From: Campylobacteraceae bacterium | GTDB taxonomy: Bacteria > Campylobacterota > Campylobacteria > Campylobacterales > Sulfurovaceae | Length of the DNA: 43,859 nt | Assembly (NCBI GenBank): GCA_027100635.1 | Contig: JAMOOQ010000026.1 | Coordinates: forward strand, 1-43,859 | Direction: 5' to 3' | Shown: positions 17,012 to 27,100 of the stretch, piece after piece | Layout of the letters: every line of letters starts with the position of its first letter | Position numbering within the stretch: position 1 is the first letter of the stretch | The notes under the pieces: model-generated | What the model was told of the DNA's origin: nothing | What the model saw: only the letters and a program-made list of their open reading frames with translations | The model's database searches: none | Program-made: the position numbers and the translations under genes

Positions 17012-17930
17012 TAATAAGGATTTAGTCCTATTTCATGCAAATATGCAACGAATTACACACGATAAATCTATCAATCTTCTCCTTTCACCTCAATTTTATA
17101 CAATCAAAAAAGAGTCGTTAGATATTAAATATAAACGTCAAGCTCTTAAAATTGCCCCTGCTATTATGGATGAGCTATTACCTCATAATAAAGAGCATAA
17201 ATTTAGCGTTTTCAAAGAGGATGATAAATGGGTTTTTGTGGCTTTTGATGAAGAGAGAGTAAAATCATTCGCCATTGATTGTGGTATAGAGTTAGATTTA
17301 ATTAACAAGATATATTTTGCTCAACAGATAAGAGATAAATTCTCCACTCCAATATCTCTTGATGATAAAAAAGCTATTGGACTCTTAAATGGTACAGTTA
17401 CTATTATCCCGAAAAATGCTTTAGATAAGGCTCAAAGGTATGCTTATTTAGATAACTCTTTCACACCTTCTAGTGGAGGTATCTCAATATCAGGAGAATC
17501 TTCATCACTTATCAATCAAAAAAGCTCAATCATCCTTTCGGTAGTATTTGTGTTATTTGGTTTTATATTTATTTTTGAAGGTGGTCAATATTCAAAAGAG
17601 ATAACTTCATCACAAGATAAGCTTAGTCAAAAACTTAAAGATTATCCATCTTTAGCTAGTAAATATAGTAGAGATAGTATAGAAAAAAAATATCACAAAA
17701 TTGATTTAGAACAAAGAGCAATAAGAGATTTTTTAAAAAATTTATCATCTCCAATAAGAGGTGGTGCGATATTATCTGAATTAACTTTAAAAGGCTCTAC
17801 TCAAAAAGTTGTTTTAGAAACCAAAACAGATGGTATATATCAAAAAGTTAAACAAAAAGCTAAGAGTTTAGGTTTAAAAATAAAATCCATTAAAAATAAT
17901 ACTTATATAGAATTGGAAAATAAAATATGA
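16992..17930 (+). CDS. gspL: Type II secretion GspL-like assembly protein
   Basis: A 312-residue bitopic protein: a cytoplasmic N-terminal region (1-175), one membrane helix (about 178-197) and a periplasmic C-terminal domain with a coiled stretch and a ferredoxin-like ending (KVVLETKTDGIYQKVKQKAK). This is the plan of GspL/PilM-N, which links the GspE ATPase to the membrane. It starts at TTG, with AAGGTAG upstream, and overlaps the gspK end by 20 bases. Call rests on topology and operon order more than on motifs. Confidence 0.6.
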   Translation: MNFKLNNNKDLVLFHANMQRITHDKSINLLLSPQFYTIKKESLDIKYKRQALKIAPAIMDELLPHNKEHKFSVFKEDDKWVFVAFDEERVKSFAIDCGIELDLINKIYFAQQIRDKFSTPISLDDKKAIGLLNGTVTIIPKNALDKAQRYAYLDNSFTPSSGGISISGESSSLINQKSSIILSVVFVLFGFIFIFEGGQYSKEITSSQDKLSQKLKDYPSLASKYSRDSIEKKYHKIDLEQRAIRDFLKNLSSPIRGGAILSELTLKGSTQKVVLETKTDGIYQKVKQKAKSLGLKIKSIKNNTYIELENKI

Positions 17931-18337
17931 ATATAAATTTAAAGAAATATCAAAATGAGATTATTTTATTAATCTCTATCTTATTTATGTTATCTGCTTA
18001 TATTTATAAAACAGGTAAAATTAATAGTTTTGAAACAGGTAAAATAGAGGTGGCATCATCATTATCTGCAGTATCTAAAATATCGTCTTTGAAAGATTTG
18101 TGGGGAGATAAGAAACTATCTACAAAAGTCCCAAAACTTAAAACAATAGTAAATAGTTCAAAAGTAAAATCATTTTCTATTAAAAGTAAAAAGCTAAAAG
18201 CAAGGTTTATTAATTTAACAATTGTAGAACTTACTCTATTACTTCAAAAAATATCTAATATAGCAGTTGAGATAACTATTCTTGATGTTAAAAAGAATAA
18301 TGATTTATATAATATGGAGTTAAAATGCAAATGGTAA
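17927..18337 (+). CDS. gspM: Type II secretion GspM-like protein
   Basis: A 136-residue protein with one N-terminal membrane helix (about 12-27) and a small periplasmic domain ending in an alternating strand pattern (VEITILDVKKNNDLYNMELKC, in part). It overlaps gspL by ATGA and the next gene by 13 bases. GspM/PilO-like by position and topology only. Confidence 0.5.
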   Translation: MNINLKKYQNEIILLISILFMLSAYIYKTGKINSFETGKIEVASSLSAVSKISSLKDLWGDKKLSTKVPKLKTIVNSSKVKSFSIKSKKLKARFINLTIVELTLLLQKISNIAVEITILDVKKNNDLYNMELKCKW

Positions 18338-18840
18338 AAAAAATATTTATAATTATTCTAGCAATATTCTTATCTATTATAATTTTCTCACCAAAAAGAG
18401 AGCTATATTATCTATTAGAAGATAAATTAAAAGATAACTCTATTATAATTTATGAAGAGAGTATAGATGATGGATTTTTTAGCTTAACTGTTAAAAATGC
18501 AAAAGTTTCATATTCTGGTCTGGATGTAGCTACAATCGGAGAGTTAAATATTAACTCTTTTTTATTTTATTCAATAGTAACAATATATGATGTATCTTTA
18601 AGCGATATGGTAAAACCTCTTGCTCCAATTAAAACTCTTAATATTAAAATATCTCATAATATTTTTTCTCTTAATAGTTTAAACTTAACGGCTCAGTTGG
18701 ATGATATTTTAAAAGAGGCAAAAGTACAGATGATAGATAATAAAATAAGAGTAGAGATGTCAGATATAAATGGCACAAAATATCTAGCACCTTTTATGAA
18801 AAAAGGGGAAAAAGGATGGTATTATGAAAAAAATATTTAA
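18325..18840 (+). CDS. gspN: Type II secretion GspN-like protein
   Basis: A 171-residue protein with an N-terminal membrane helix (4-22) then a beta-rich periplasmic part (ELYYLLEDKLK, GFFSLTVKNAKVSYSGLDV, IGELNIN) resembling the GspN/T2SSN fold. The GGAGTTAAA site fits the first ATG. It overlaps gspM (13 bases) and gspC (17 bases). GspN is found in only some type II systems, and this assignment is moderate. Confidence 0.5.
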   Translation: MQMVKKIFIIILAIFLSIIIFSPKRELYYLLEDKLKDNSIIIYEESIDDGFFSLTVKNAKVSYSGLDVATIGELNINSFLFYSIVTIYDVSLSDMVKPLAPIKTLNIKISHNIFSLNSLNLTAQLDDILKEAKVQMIDNKIRVEMSDINGTKYLAPFMKKGEKGWYYEKNI

Positions 18841-19657
18841 TGCAGAGAGTATTAAAAATATAATACCTATTTTAATAGTGATGTTAGTAATTAAATTAAT
18901 ATATGTTATTATTACAGCTATATTTTTACCATCATCTGGTCAAGAACTTTCATCAAATAAAAAAGCAAAAGCATTATATTATCGTCTAAATTTATCTAAA
19001 AACACTAAATATGTTGCACCAAAAGTTGTACAAAAACCAAAAAGCAGTATTGATAGTATTAAGCTTTTAGCAATATATAACTCAAAAGATAGACTAGTTG
19101 TAACTGTGCAATCAAAAGCTAAAATAAAAGTTTTGGCAAAAGGTGAAGAGATTAATGGCTTTATTTTAGATAGTGCTACAAGAGATTATGCAATTTTTAC
19201 AAAGAATGGTAAAAGTTATACAGTGCAATTTATTAAAAAAACTAAATCAGTAAATTCAAATATAAAAGCAATGGTAAGAGAAGTTCCCCAAAGAAAAGGG
19301 GGAAGAGTTGATAATATACCTGCAATTGTAGATGATGGATATACAAAAATAGTAAAAAGAGGGCTTTTACAAAACTATAAAAAAAATGCTAAAAGTATTT
19401 GGAAAGATATTGGTATAAATGCTGTTAAAAATGGAGATGTTGTCCAAGGATTTAAAGTTAAATTTGTAAAAAAAGGTAGCGATTTTGAAAAGCTTGGGAT
19501 TCAAAGAGGTGATACGATTATGGCTGTAAATGGTGAAGAGCTTAATAGTTATTCAAGTGCAGTATCTTTATATAAAGAGATAGATACTATAGAAAATTTA
19601 ACACTTACAATTAAAAGAAGAAATAAAGAAATGGAGTTAGAGTATGAAATTAAATAA
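18824..19657 (+). CDS. gspC: Type II secretion GspC-like protein with PDZ domain
   Basis: A 277-residue inner-membrane protein with one helix (about 15-37), a homology-region-like domain (about 75-145) and a C-terminal PDZ domain (about 195-277: FKVKFVKKGSDFEKLGI, RGDTIMAVNGEEL). GspC joins the inner-membrane complex to the GspD secretin and helps choose substrates. It overlaps gspD by 14 bases, which agrees with a C-D pairing. An AAGGA site stands 8 bases before the ATG. Confidence 0.75.
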   Translation: MKKIFNAESIKNIIPILIVMLVIKLIYVIITAIFLPSSGQELSSNKKAKALYYRLNLSKNTKYVAPKVVQKPKSSIDSIKLLAIYNSKDRLVVTVQSKAKIKVLAKGEEINGFILDSATRDYAIFTKNGKSYTVQFIKKTKSVNSNIKAMVREVPQRKGGRVDNIPAIVDDGYTKIVKRGLLQNYKKNAKSIWKDIGINAVKNGDVVQGFKVKFVKKGSDFEKLGIQRGDTIMAVNGEELNSYSSAVSLYKEIDTIENLTLTIKRRNKEMELEYEIK

Positions 19658-21671
19658 AATATTATTAAGTATGATATTAGTTATATCACTAAATTTTGCC
19701 GAAGATAAAGTGGATGTAAACTTTAGAGATTTAGAGCTAAAAGATTTTATAGAGATGGTAAGTAAAATTACAAATAAAAATATTTTAGTTGATAGTAAAT
19801 TAAATGGTAAGGTAAATTTTGTATCTACAAAACCAATCAAAAAAAGTTCTTTAATCCCTTTAGCAAACTCTATTCTTGCAGGGAAAGGGCTTACACTTAT
19901 AGATTTGGGAGATTTTTATAAAGTTATAAAAGCTGGTGATGCTGCGGGAGAGGGATTAGAAGTTAGTACTAATGTTGGTGGTACTACCATGAAAACAGTT
20001 GTTTTTACACTTAAAGGTTCGAATGCTTCTGTATTGAGAGCCAAAATAAAACCACTTTTACATAAAAATGCTAAGGTTGTTGCATTTAAAAATAATAATA
20101 TGTTATCAATCACAGCAAACCCTAGAACACTTAAATCCATTAAAAAGCTTATCGATTCAATTGAAGACCATAGTAAAAAAGGTTCAGTATTTATTAAACT
20201 TAAAAATGCTTCAGCAAAAAGTGTATATATAAATGCATTAGCAATGACAAAAAAGCTTTTTCCTCAAGCTATTGAAAGTGAAAAAGTTGATATTATGAAA
20301 GATGAAGCAACAAATACAATTATTCTTGTTGGTAAAAAAGATAATGTAAATAGAATGGTAACCTATATTAAGCAACTAGATGTTGAAGGTGAAAATATAG
20401 AACAACAAATGTATGTTATCCCTCTTGAAAATTCTAATGTTGAAGAGATGGAAAAGATTTTATCTAAAATTATTTCTCAGATGAATGGTCTTCAAGTAGC
20501 TCAATCTAAAGTTAAAGGTAAACTAATCAAACCTCAAAAAGCCATGGTTGTAAGTGATTTAGAAAGAAATGCACTTGTCATATTAGCTTCGTCTGAACAG
20601 ATTGATAATATTAGGGAAACAGTAGCTAAGCTTGATATAGAAAAACCACAAGTTTTTGTAAAAGCAAAAATTGTTGAGATTAATCAAAATATTGCTAGTG
20701 CATTAGGCGTAAGATATGGTTTTGAAGGTGGTCAAATCACATCTCAAGGTCTTTTCTCTGTTGCTGGTGGGATGCTTGGTGGGTCATCTATGATGGTATC
20801 TCAAAATCTTTTAGGTTTTTTAAATACTCAATCAACAAATTATGATGCTAATGGTAATGCGATTACAAATACTACTACACCATTTAAGTTTTCAGCAGAC
20901 ATCTCTGAGGTTTTTGCATTAGGAGCTAAAATTGATATGCTAAGTCAAAATGGTGGAGCTCAAATTCTTAGTGAGCCTTCAATTTTATGTACAAACAATA
21001 AAGAGGCATCTATATATGTTGGTCAAACTCAATCAATTCTTACAAGTAGTGCAAAAGGTAATAATGCACAAGATTTAACAAGAAATAGTTATAGTAGAGA
21101 AGATATTGGTATAACACTTAAGGTAAAACCTAGATTATCAAGTAATAATAAAGTAACACTTAGCGTAGAGGCTGTGATTGAAGATGTTTTAGGTGGTTCA
21201 GGGTCATTATCTGACAGACCAACTACAACAAAAAGAAAAGTAGTTACTAATGCAATTGTAAATAATGGTGAGACTATTATTGTTGGTGGATTAATAAAAA
21301 AATCATCAGGAAAAGGTGTAACAAAAGTTCCTCTTTTAGGGGATATTCCAATTATTGGAGACCTCTTTAAATCAACATCTGATGCCGATACTAGTGTAAA
21401 TGTTGTAATATACCTTACTCCATATATTGTACGAAAAAGTGGAGATTTGAAAAAACTTAGAAAACTATTATCAGAACTAGATGGTCTTCAAATAAAATAT
21501 AACTCTCTTGTTTATAAAGGATTAGAAAAACGGGCAAAGAAAAATGGTGCTAGTGGACGTTTAGTTCAATCAACCACTTCAACTTCATCAAAGCCACTCC
21601 ATCCTGCAAGTAATAGAATCCGTTATCATAATGACGAAGAGAGTGATACAATCTTTATCCCAGGACAATAA
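19644..21671 (+). CDS. gspD: Type II secretion outer-membrane secretin GspD
   Basis: This 675-residue secretin forms the outer-membrane gate. A signal peptide (1-19) is followed by N0 (VDVNFRDLELKDFIEMVSKI), three N1-N3 KH-like repeats (one contains the typical NTIILVGKKDNVNRM and VIPLENSNVEEM), and the secretin beta-barrel domain (about 345-610). The domain ends VPLLGDIPIIGDLFKS, the secretin signature. The C-terminal about 60 residues form a Ser/Thr-rich S-like tail. No lipobox is present, so targeting would need a pilotin or an alternative route. Confidence 0.92.
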   Translation: MKLNKILLSMILVISLNFAEDKVDVNFRDLELKDFIEMVSKITNKNILVDSKLNGKVNFVSTKPIKKSSLIPLANSILAGKGLTLIDLGDFYKVIKAGDAAGEGLEVSTNVGGTTMKTVVFTLKGSNASVLRAKIKPLLHKNAKVVAFKNNNMLSITANPRTLKSIKKLIDSIEDHSKKGSVFIKLKNASAKSVYINALAMTKKLFPQAIESEKVDIMKDEATNTIILVGKKDNVNRMVTYIKQLDVEGENIEQQMYVIPLENSNVEEMEKILSKIISQMNGLQVAQSKVKGKLIKPQKAMVVSDLERNALVILASSEQIDNIRETVAKLDIEKPQVFVKAKIVEINQNIASALGVRYGFEGGQITSQGLFSVAGGMLGGSSMMVSQNLLGFLNTQSTNYDANGNAITNTTTPFKFSADISEVFALGAKIDMLSQNGGAQILSEPSILCTNNKEASIYVGQTQSILTSSAKGNNAQDLTRNSYSREDIGITLKVKPRLSSNNKVTLSVEAVIEDVLGGSGSLSDRPTTTKRKVVTNAIVNNGETIIVGGLIKKSSGKGVTKVPLLGDIPIIGDLFKSTSDADTSVNVVIYLTPYIVRKSGDLKKLRKLLSELDGLQIKYNSLVYKGLEKRAKKNGASGRLVQSTTSTSSKPLHPASNRIRYHNDEESDTIFIPGQ

Positions 21672-21672
21672 A

Positions 21673-23187
21673 ATGCAGTTACCAATATTAAAAGATGTAA
21701 ATCTTGAACCATTATGGGAAGAAGGGATGGATTATAGATTATTTATAAAACATTCTTTACTCTTTTCCACTTTAGATACTCAGAATATATCTGTAACAAA
21801 AGAGAGTGAGTTGTCATCAGCATTAAATTATATGTCTCAGTTATCAATAGATTATGAGCTTTACCTTGTGGACGATGATAGTTATGATAGATTACTTCAT
21901 AAATTTCAAGAGCTTCAAACTGGTTCAGATTTTGAAAACGTCTCATCCGAAGCTACAGAAGAGCTTATTGAAGTGGAGTCAGACCTCTTAGAGTTTATAC
22001 AAAATTCACAAGATTTGTTATCTAGCGAAGAGTCCGCACCAATTATTAAACTTGTAAATTCACTGTTTTTTCAAGCGATTAAAAAGGGTGCAAGTGATAT
22101 TCATATTGAGAGTGGAGAAAATAAAGGTGAGGTTAGATTTCGTGTTGATGGAGCATTAAAAAAGCATCTTGATTTAGATAAAAAAATTATTGAGCTTGTA
22201 ATTAACCGTATAAAAGTTATCTCTAATCTGGATATTTCAGAAAAAAGAGTACCTCAAGATGGGAGAACTCAACTAAAAATATCTGGTAAAACACTTGATG
22301 TTAGGGTTTCAATTTTACCAACTTATTATGGTGAGAGAATTGTTATGAGAATCTTAATGCAGAGTGAACATATACCAACTCTTTCAGATTTGGGATTTGA
22401 TGATAATTTAACAAAAAGATTTTATGATTTGTTAAAACACTCTCATGGAATGATACTTGTAACGGGTCCAACAGGGTCAGGAAAGTCTACAACCCTTCAT
22501 TCATTTTTACAACATATTGCAACACCTGATAAAAATATTATTACAGTTGAAGATCCTGTAGAGTACAATGCAGATAATATTAATCAGATTCAAGTTAATT
22601 CTAAAGTTGGATTAACATTTTCAGCAGCACTTCGTTCAATTCTTCGTCAAGATCCAGATGTTATAATGATTGGTGAGATTAGAGACCAAGAAACAGGGAT
22701 TATTGCCCTTCAATCGGCACTAACAGGACACTTGCTTTTATCAACTCTTCATACAAATGATGCAACTTCATCTATAACAAGATTGATGGATATGGGGATA
22801 CATGATTATCTTATATCCTCTACACTTTTAGGTGTTTTAGCTCAACGATTGGTTAGAAAATTATGTGTATCTTGTTGTGAAGAGTCTGTTTTATCTCAAA
22901 ATGTAGTTAACGATTTAAATTTATCATTTTATACAAATACAAAAAAGGCTGTTGGTTGTAAAGATTGTGATTTTACTGGATATAAAGGTAGAGCAGCAGT
23001 TGGAGAGCTATTTATTTTAAATGATAGTGTAAAAGAGATGATAAAGAAAAAATATACAGATCATCAAATTAGAGTAGAGATGAAAAAACAGGGGATGCAA
23101 ACCATTTCTGATCAACTAAAAATTATGGTAGAAGATGGAAGTACAAGCTATCAAGAGGCTCTTAGAGTTGGAATAATGGATGGCTAA
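21673..23187 (+). CDS. gspE: Type II secretion ATPase GspE
   Basis: A cytoplasmic AAA-type ATPase powering pseudopilus growth. The start is placed at the ATG at 21673, one base after the gspD stop and 7 bases after AGGA, giving 504 residues; the frame is open further upstream but inside gspD. Walker A is GPTGSGKST (about 265-273), followed by the Asp box (ITVEDPVE), Walker B (DPDVIMIGEIRD) and the His box (GHLLLSTLHTND). A four-Cys zinc-type motif (CVSCC and CKDCD) near the C-terminus is typical of GspE/PilB. Confidence 0.93.
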   Translation: MQLPILKDVNLEPLWEEGMDYRLFIKHSLLFSTLDTQNISVTKESELSSALNYMSQLSIDYELYLVDDDSYDRLLHKFQELQTGSDFENVSSEATEELIEVESDLLEFIQNSQDLLSSEESAPIIKLVNSLFFQAIKKGASDIHIESGENKGEVRFRVDGALKKHLDLDKKIIELVINRIKVISNLDISEKRVPQDGRTQLKISGKTLDVRVSILPTYYGERIVMRILMQSEHIPTLSDLGFDDNLTKRFYDLLKHSHGMILVTGPTGSGKSTTLHSFLQHIATPDKNIITVEDPVEYNADNINQIQVNSKVGLTFSAALRSILRQDPDVIMIGEIRDQETGIIALQSALTGHLLLSTLHTNDATSSITRLMDMGIHDYLISSTLLGVLAQRLVRKLCVSCCEESVLSQNVVNDLNLSFYTNTKKAVGCKDCDFTGYKGRAAVGELFILNDSVKEMIKKKYTDHQIRVEMKKQGMQTISDQLKIMVEDGSTSYQEALRVGIMDG

Positions 23188-23189
23188 TT

Positions 23190-23924
23190 ATGCATAATGA
23201 TACTAAAATTCTTTCAAAACTTGGAACTGGTGCTTTAGCTCCAGATATTAGTGAGGCTGAAGCCATCACTTCCGATGAGTTTTGTAAGATAGATAATAGA
23301 AAAAAAGCTTTTACTTTAATAGAAGTATTAATATCTATTGCAATATTAGGATTTGTAATATTGGTATTATTTAGAACTTTAGATATGGTAAGAGCGTCTA
23401 ATAGTCATCTTTTTAGTTATCTTCAAAAAAGTACACAAGAGCTAAAGGGTATTAAGATGCTATATCTTGATATTTTAAAATCAGATGGAAATTTAACTAT
23501 AAAACAAGATGATTTTAGCCGTTTATGTATAGAAGATACAACTAATTCATTACATGGCTTAAATTCTTCTAAAGTTTGTTGGGTAATAGCTAAAAAGGAT
23601 AATAGACTTTTACGTATAGAGGGGAATAATTATAAGTTACCAGCTAGTTCTGAAGCAAAAGTTGAAGCTGATGAGGTGATGAAAGATATAACTCACTTTT
23701 ATGTGGCAAGGAATAAAGATAGAGTTCTTGTTATATTGGATTCTAAAGGCTCAACTAATCCTATATCTTTTATGGTTCAAGGGGTGATGGAACCAATTCA
23801 AAAGAAGAAGAAAAAGAGAATAAATAATAATAAAAAAAGAACTACTCCCACTTCTGTACCAATTCAAAAAGTAACACCAACTACTCCTAAAGTGCAAGAA
23901 GATATGAAAAAGGGTATGTTTTAA
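23190..23924 (+). CDS. Pseudopilin (GspJ/GspI class) with an unusually long leader and basic tail
   Basis: A 244-residue protein. The prepilin site is A40/F41 (FTLIEVLISIAILGFVILVL, E45 at +5). The 40 residues before it have no internal start codon, so the long leader is probably real; typical leaders have 5-25 residues. The mature domain extends to about 200, then a Lys/Arg/Thr/Pro-rich tail (KKKKKRINNNKKR and TPTTPK). It follows gspE by 2 bases and ends the operon. It may be GspJ; order and size support this more than sequence. Confidence 0.65.
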   Translation: MHNDTKILSKLGTGALAPDISEAEAITSDEFCKIDNRKKAFTLIEVLISIAILGFVILVLFRTLDMVRASNSHLFSYLQKSTQELKGIKMLYLDILKSDGNLTIKQDDFSRLCIEDTTNSLHGLNSSKVCWVIAKKDNRLLRIEGNNYKLPASSEAKVEADEVMKDITHFYVARNKDRVLVILDSKGSTNPISFMVQGVMEPIQKKKKKRINNNKKRTTPTSVPIQKVTPTTPKVQEDMKKGMF

Positions 23925-23984
23925 GTTTTTTTACTAAATCACTCCTCTATATAAGTCTTTTTATGTAATAATTTTATTATTTTT

Positions 23985-24077
23985 TATAAAAGCTAAACTA
24001 TTTGCGAAAATAGGACAGAAAGCTACGGGTCTTATTATATATCTTCATATATCAAGATAGCCGAGTTACTAATTATT
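23985..24077 (+). promoter_or_regulatory. Cyclic-di-GMP class I (GEMM-I) riboswitch
   Basis: The aptamer pattern is clear. GCTAAAC (23992-23998) is followed by the P1b hairpin CTATTT-GCGA-AAATAG (23998-24013) with a GNRA tetraloop. GGACAGAAAGCTACGGGTC (24013-24031) corresponds to the GGACGCAAAGCC core. A second, variable stem (ATATAT around CTTC) leads to AAGATAGCCGAGTTAC (24054-24069), matching the GATAGCCGGGTTAC side that holds the tetraloop receptor. It sits 40 bases before the start of the giant surface-protein gene, in the same orientation. No GC-rich terminator follows it, so the switch may act on translation; the output mechanism is not visible. Confidence 0.85.
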
Positions 24078-24110
24078 CCAATACAATTTTTTATTAATAA
24101 GGGAGATCTT

Positions 24111-27100
24111 ATGTTAATTCGCTTTATTTACACATTTTTGATATTTAATATCATATTTATTCAATCCTCTTCTGCATTAGATGCAGATATTCAACCTGTA
24201 GTATTTGAAGATAGTGCGGAAGAGATTCCTGCTGAGTCTATATTTTATTATTATGTGAAGCTTAAAAATAATACATCAACATCTACTACTAATAGTGATG
24301 TCAATCTTACCGTAACCATACCAGTTGGATTTGATTACAATGCTACTAATTTAACCGAGTGTAGTTATGGTGGTTTAATACCTAGTGAGGGTAATGAGAC
24401 AAGAGATGTAGTTTTTTGTAATTTTACATCATTTTCTGGAAATCAAGCAAGAGATATTAATATCACTCTAAAATCAGGAAGAGAAAAGGGTGTTTTTAAA
24501 AGTATTGCCACAGCTTTTTATGATGGCGATGTAAATAATGATAATGATAGCGAAAATGTTAAAACTACTATTGTTGAGAGTGCTGATGTTGAGTTAGTGA
24601 GTTATGATGCAGTAAATCCAATTATTCCATCTAGTGGTATTGTTGAGTATAAAATGGTGGTAAAAAACCATGGTCCTTTTGCTACTAATAATATAAAGTT
24701 TGGGACTAGATTAGCAACTGGACTTGAGTTTTATGGGGATAATGCTGATACGCCAAGTGATGATGATTCTAATTGGAATTGTAGTTCATCAGGGCAAGAT
24801 GTAACTTGTACTAGAGATAGTTTGGATATTGATGATATAAAAACTTTTTATTTTAGAGCGAAATCTGTAAATGATATTTTGGGTGATTTAGGACAAGATG
24901 GAGAAGTAGAATCTGATTCTATAATTATAGATACTAATTTGAATAATAATATTAATCATGTTAATATTGAAATAGTTGATGGTACAAATGTAGCTATTAA
25001 TAAAAAGATTGAACCTGAACTTATATTGGAAAATGATGTAGCTAGATTTGAGTTAGAAGTTTCAAATATAGGTTATAGAGAAGCTGAAAATGTTGTTGTA
25101 ACTGATACTATTGATAGCAATTTTCCTATTTTTGATGAGAATATAACGGCACCTGCTGATTGGAATTGTACTATATCTAGTCAAACTCTAACCTGTACCT
25201 ATGATAAAAATATGACTAAAGATTATAGTGGTACTATCAAAATAGCAATTCAAGCCCCTGATATAACAGATGATACAGATGATTATTATAGTAATAGTGC
25301 CTCTGTTACAACAACTTCAGCAGATACGGATAGTCTTGATGATGATTCTACCATAAACTTTATAGTTTGGGCAGACCAAGCAGATGTAAATATTTATAAA
25401 AAGAAAACTATTAAGGTAGAACCAAAAGATGGCAACCCTATTGTTGAGGGAGAGATGATGGTTTCAAAAATTATAGTATATAATAATGGTCCAAGAGAAG
25501 CAATACCTGTACAGATATTTGATGATTTAGATGAAAATGAAACCTATTCTAGTTTTACTGGAACTGATTGGAATTGTAGTGTTAGTGGTAAAAGAGTAAC
25601 TTGTGATTATAATCGAACTATACTAACTAATGAAAATTCTAAAGAATTAATAATAGAGACAAAAGCTGATAGTGATGGAGATATTGAAAATATTGCATTA
25701 ATTAATAATAGTAAATTACTATATCCTGATTTAGATACTATAAATCATGCTAAATCTCAAAGTATTAAGGCAAAAGCATATCCTGAGAGTGCAGATTTGG
25801 TAGTTGTAAAAGATACAAATGATACAGATGTTACATCTGATGAAAATAGATTTGAGTATTATATTGATATTACCAATAATGGTCCTGCCGTTGCAACAAA
25901 TATAAATTTTAGAGATGTTATACCACAATATATAGAAGCTTTTGGAGATAGATTAGCTACTCATATTGTAGCAGAAACTAATAGCACAGAGGATAATCAT
26001 TGTAGTGTTAATAATGCTGAGGTGAATTGTAGTATTTCATCTATTGATGTAAATGATACTGTACGAGTTACAATTGGCGTATTTGGAGCTAAAGCAGTTG
26101 GGACAAAAGAGAATAATGCAACAGCATTTTCTAGTGATGTACCCGACCCTAATCGTACTAATAATGAGGGTAATGTTACTGTAACAGTAGAATCTAGCGC
26201 TGATATTATGGTATCAGTAAATAAAGTAACATTTGCTAGTGAAGATGAATTTATATATGCAGGGACTAATGGTTTATATACTATTCAAGTGATTAATAAT
26301 GGTCCAATAGAGGCAAAAGATGTAAATTTAACTAATGTTTTTATTGGTGATAAGTTTAAAGTAATAGAATTTAATGAATCTGATTGTACTTTAGCTGATG
26401 ATAATCGCTCTTTTAGTTGTGATTTAGGAGATATGAATTATAAAGAGAGTAAAACTATTGAGATTACCATTCGTCCAACACATTATATAGGGCATAATAT
26501 ACCTTGGGATATTAATAATACGGCAACTGTTACAATGAGTACATTTGATAGTAATTTAAGTAATAATGAAAAGAATGAGACTTTGCCTATAAAAGATGGA
26601 GAGGTGGATATATCTATTGAAAAAGATGAATCAGAACTTTTTATTGAACCACTTGGATTTGATGCAAATGATACAGATAATAATAGAATCGTATATAAAA
26701 TTACAGTTACAAACCTTGGTCTATCAGAGGCTACAGGTATTAAATTAGTAGATAAGATGGTAAATGTATTTCCTAATAATGATCAGAATGTGACATTTTT
26801 AGGAGATGGCACTGATGCTAATGGAACTACTGTAAAAGATTTTAATATGTGTGTTGAACCAACTAATAATAATTTTAATCCAAATAATACAGAATCTAGT
26901 CATGAGGTAAATTGTAGCATTCCCAATATGGAGAGTGGAGATGAATTTATACGATATTTAACATTCCAATTACATGATTCACCACATAGAGTCAAAGGTG
27001 ATGTTTATCATAATGAGATAAATGTAACAACATTGGAAGTAGAAAAAGAGAATGATAATAACTTTGAAGATGAGAAGAGTACAGTTAGAACTTTTGTTGA

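Noticed and set aside
20010-20035. tRNA-like GGTTCGAATGC word
   Set aside because: It lies inside gspD in frame, and no cloverleaf can be formed around it.
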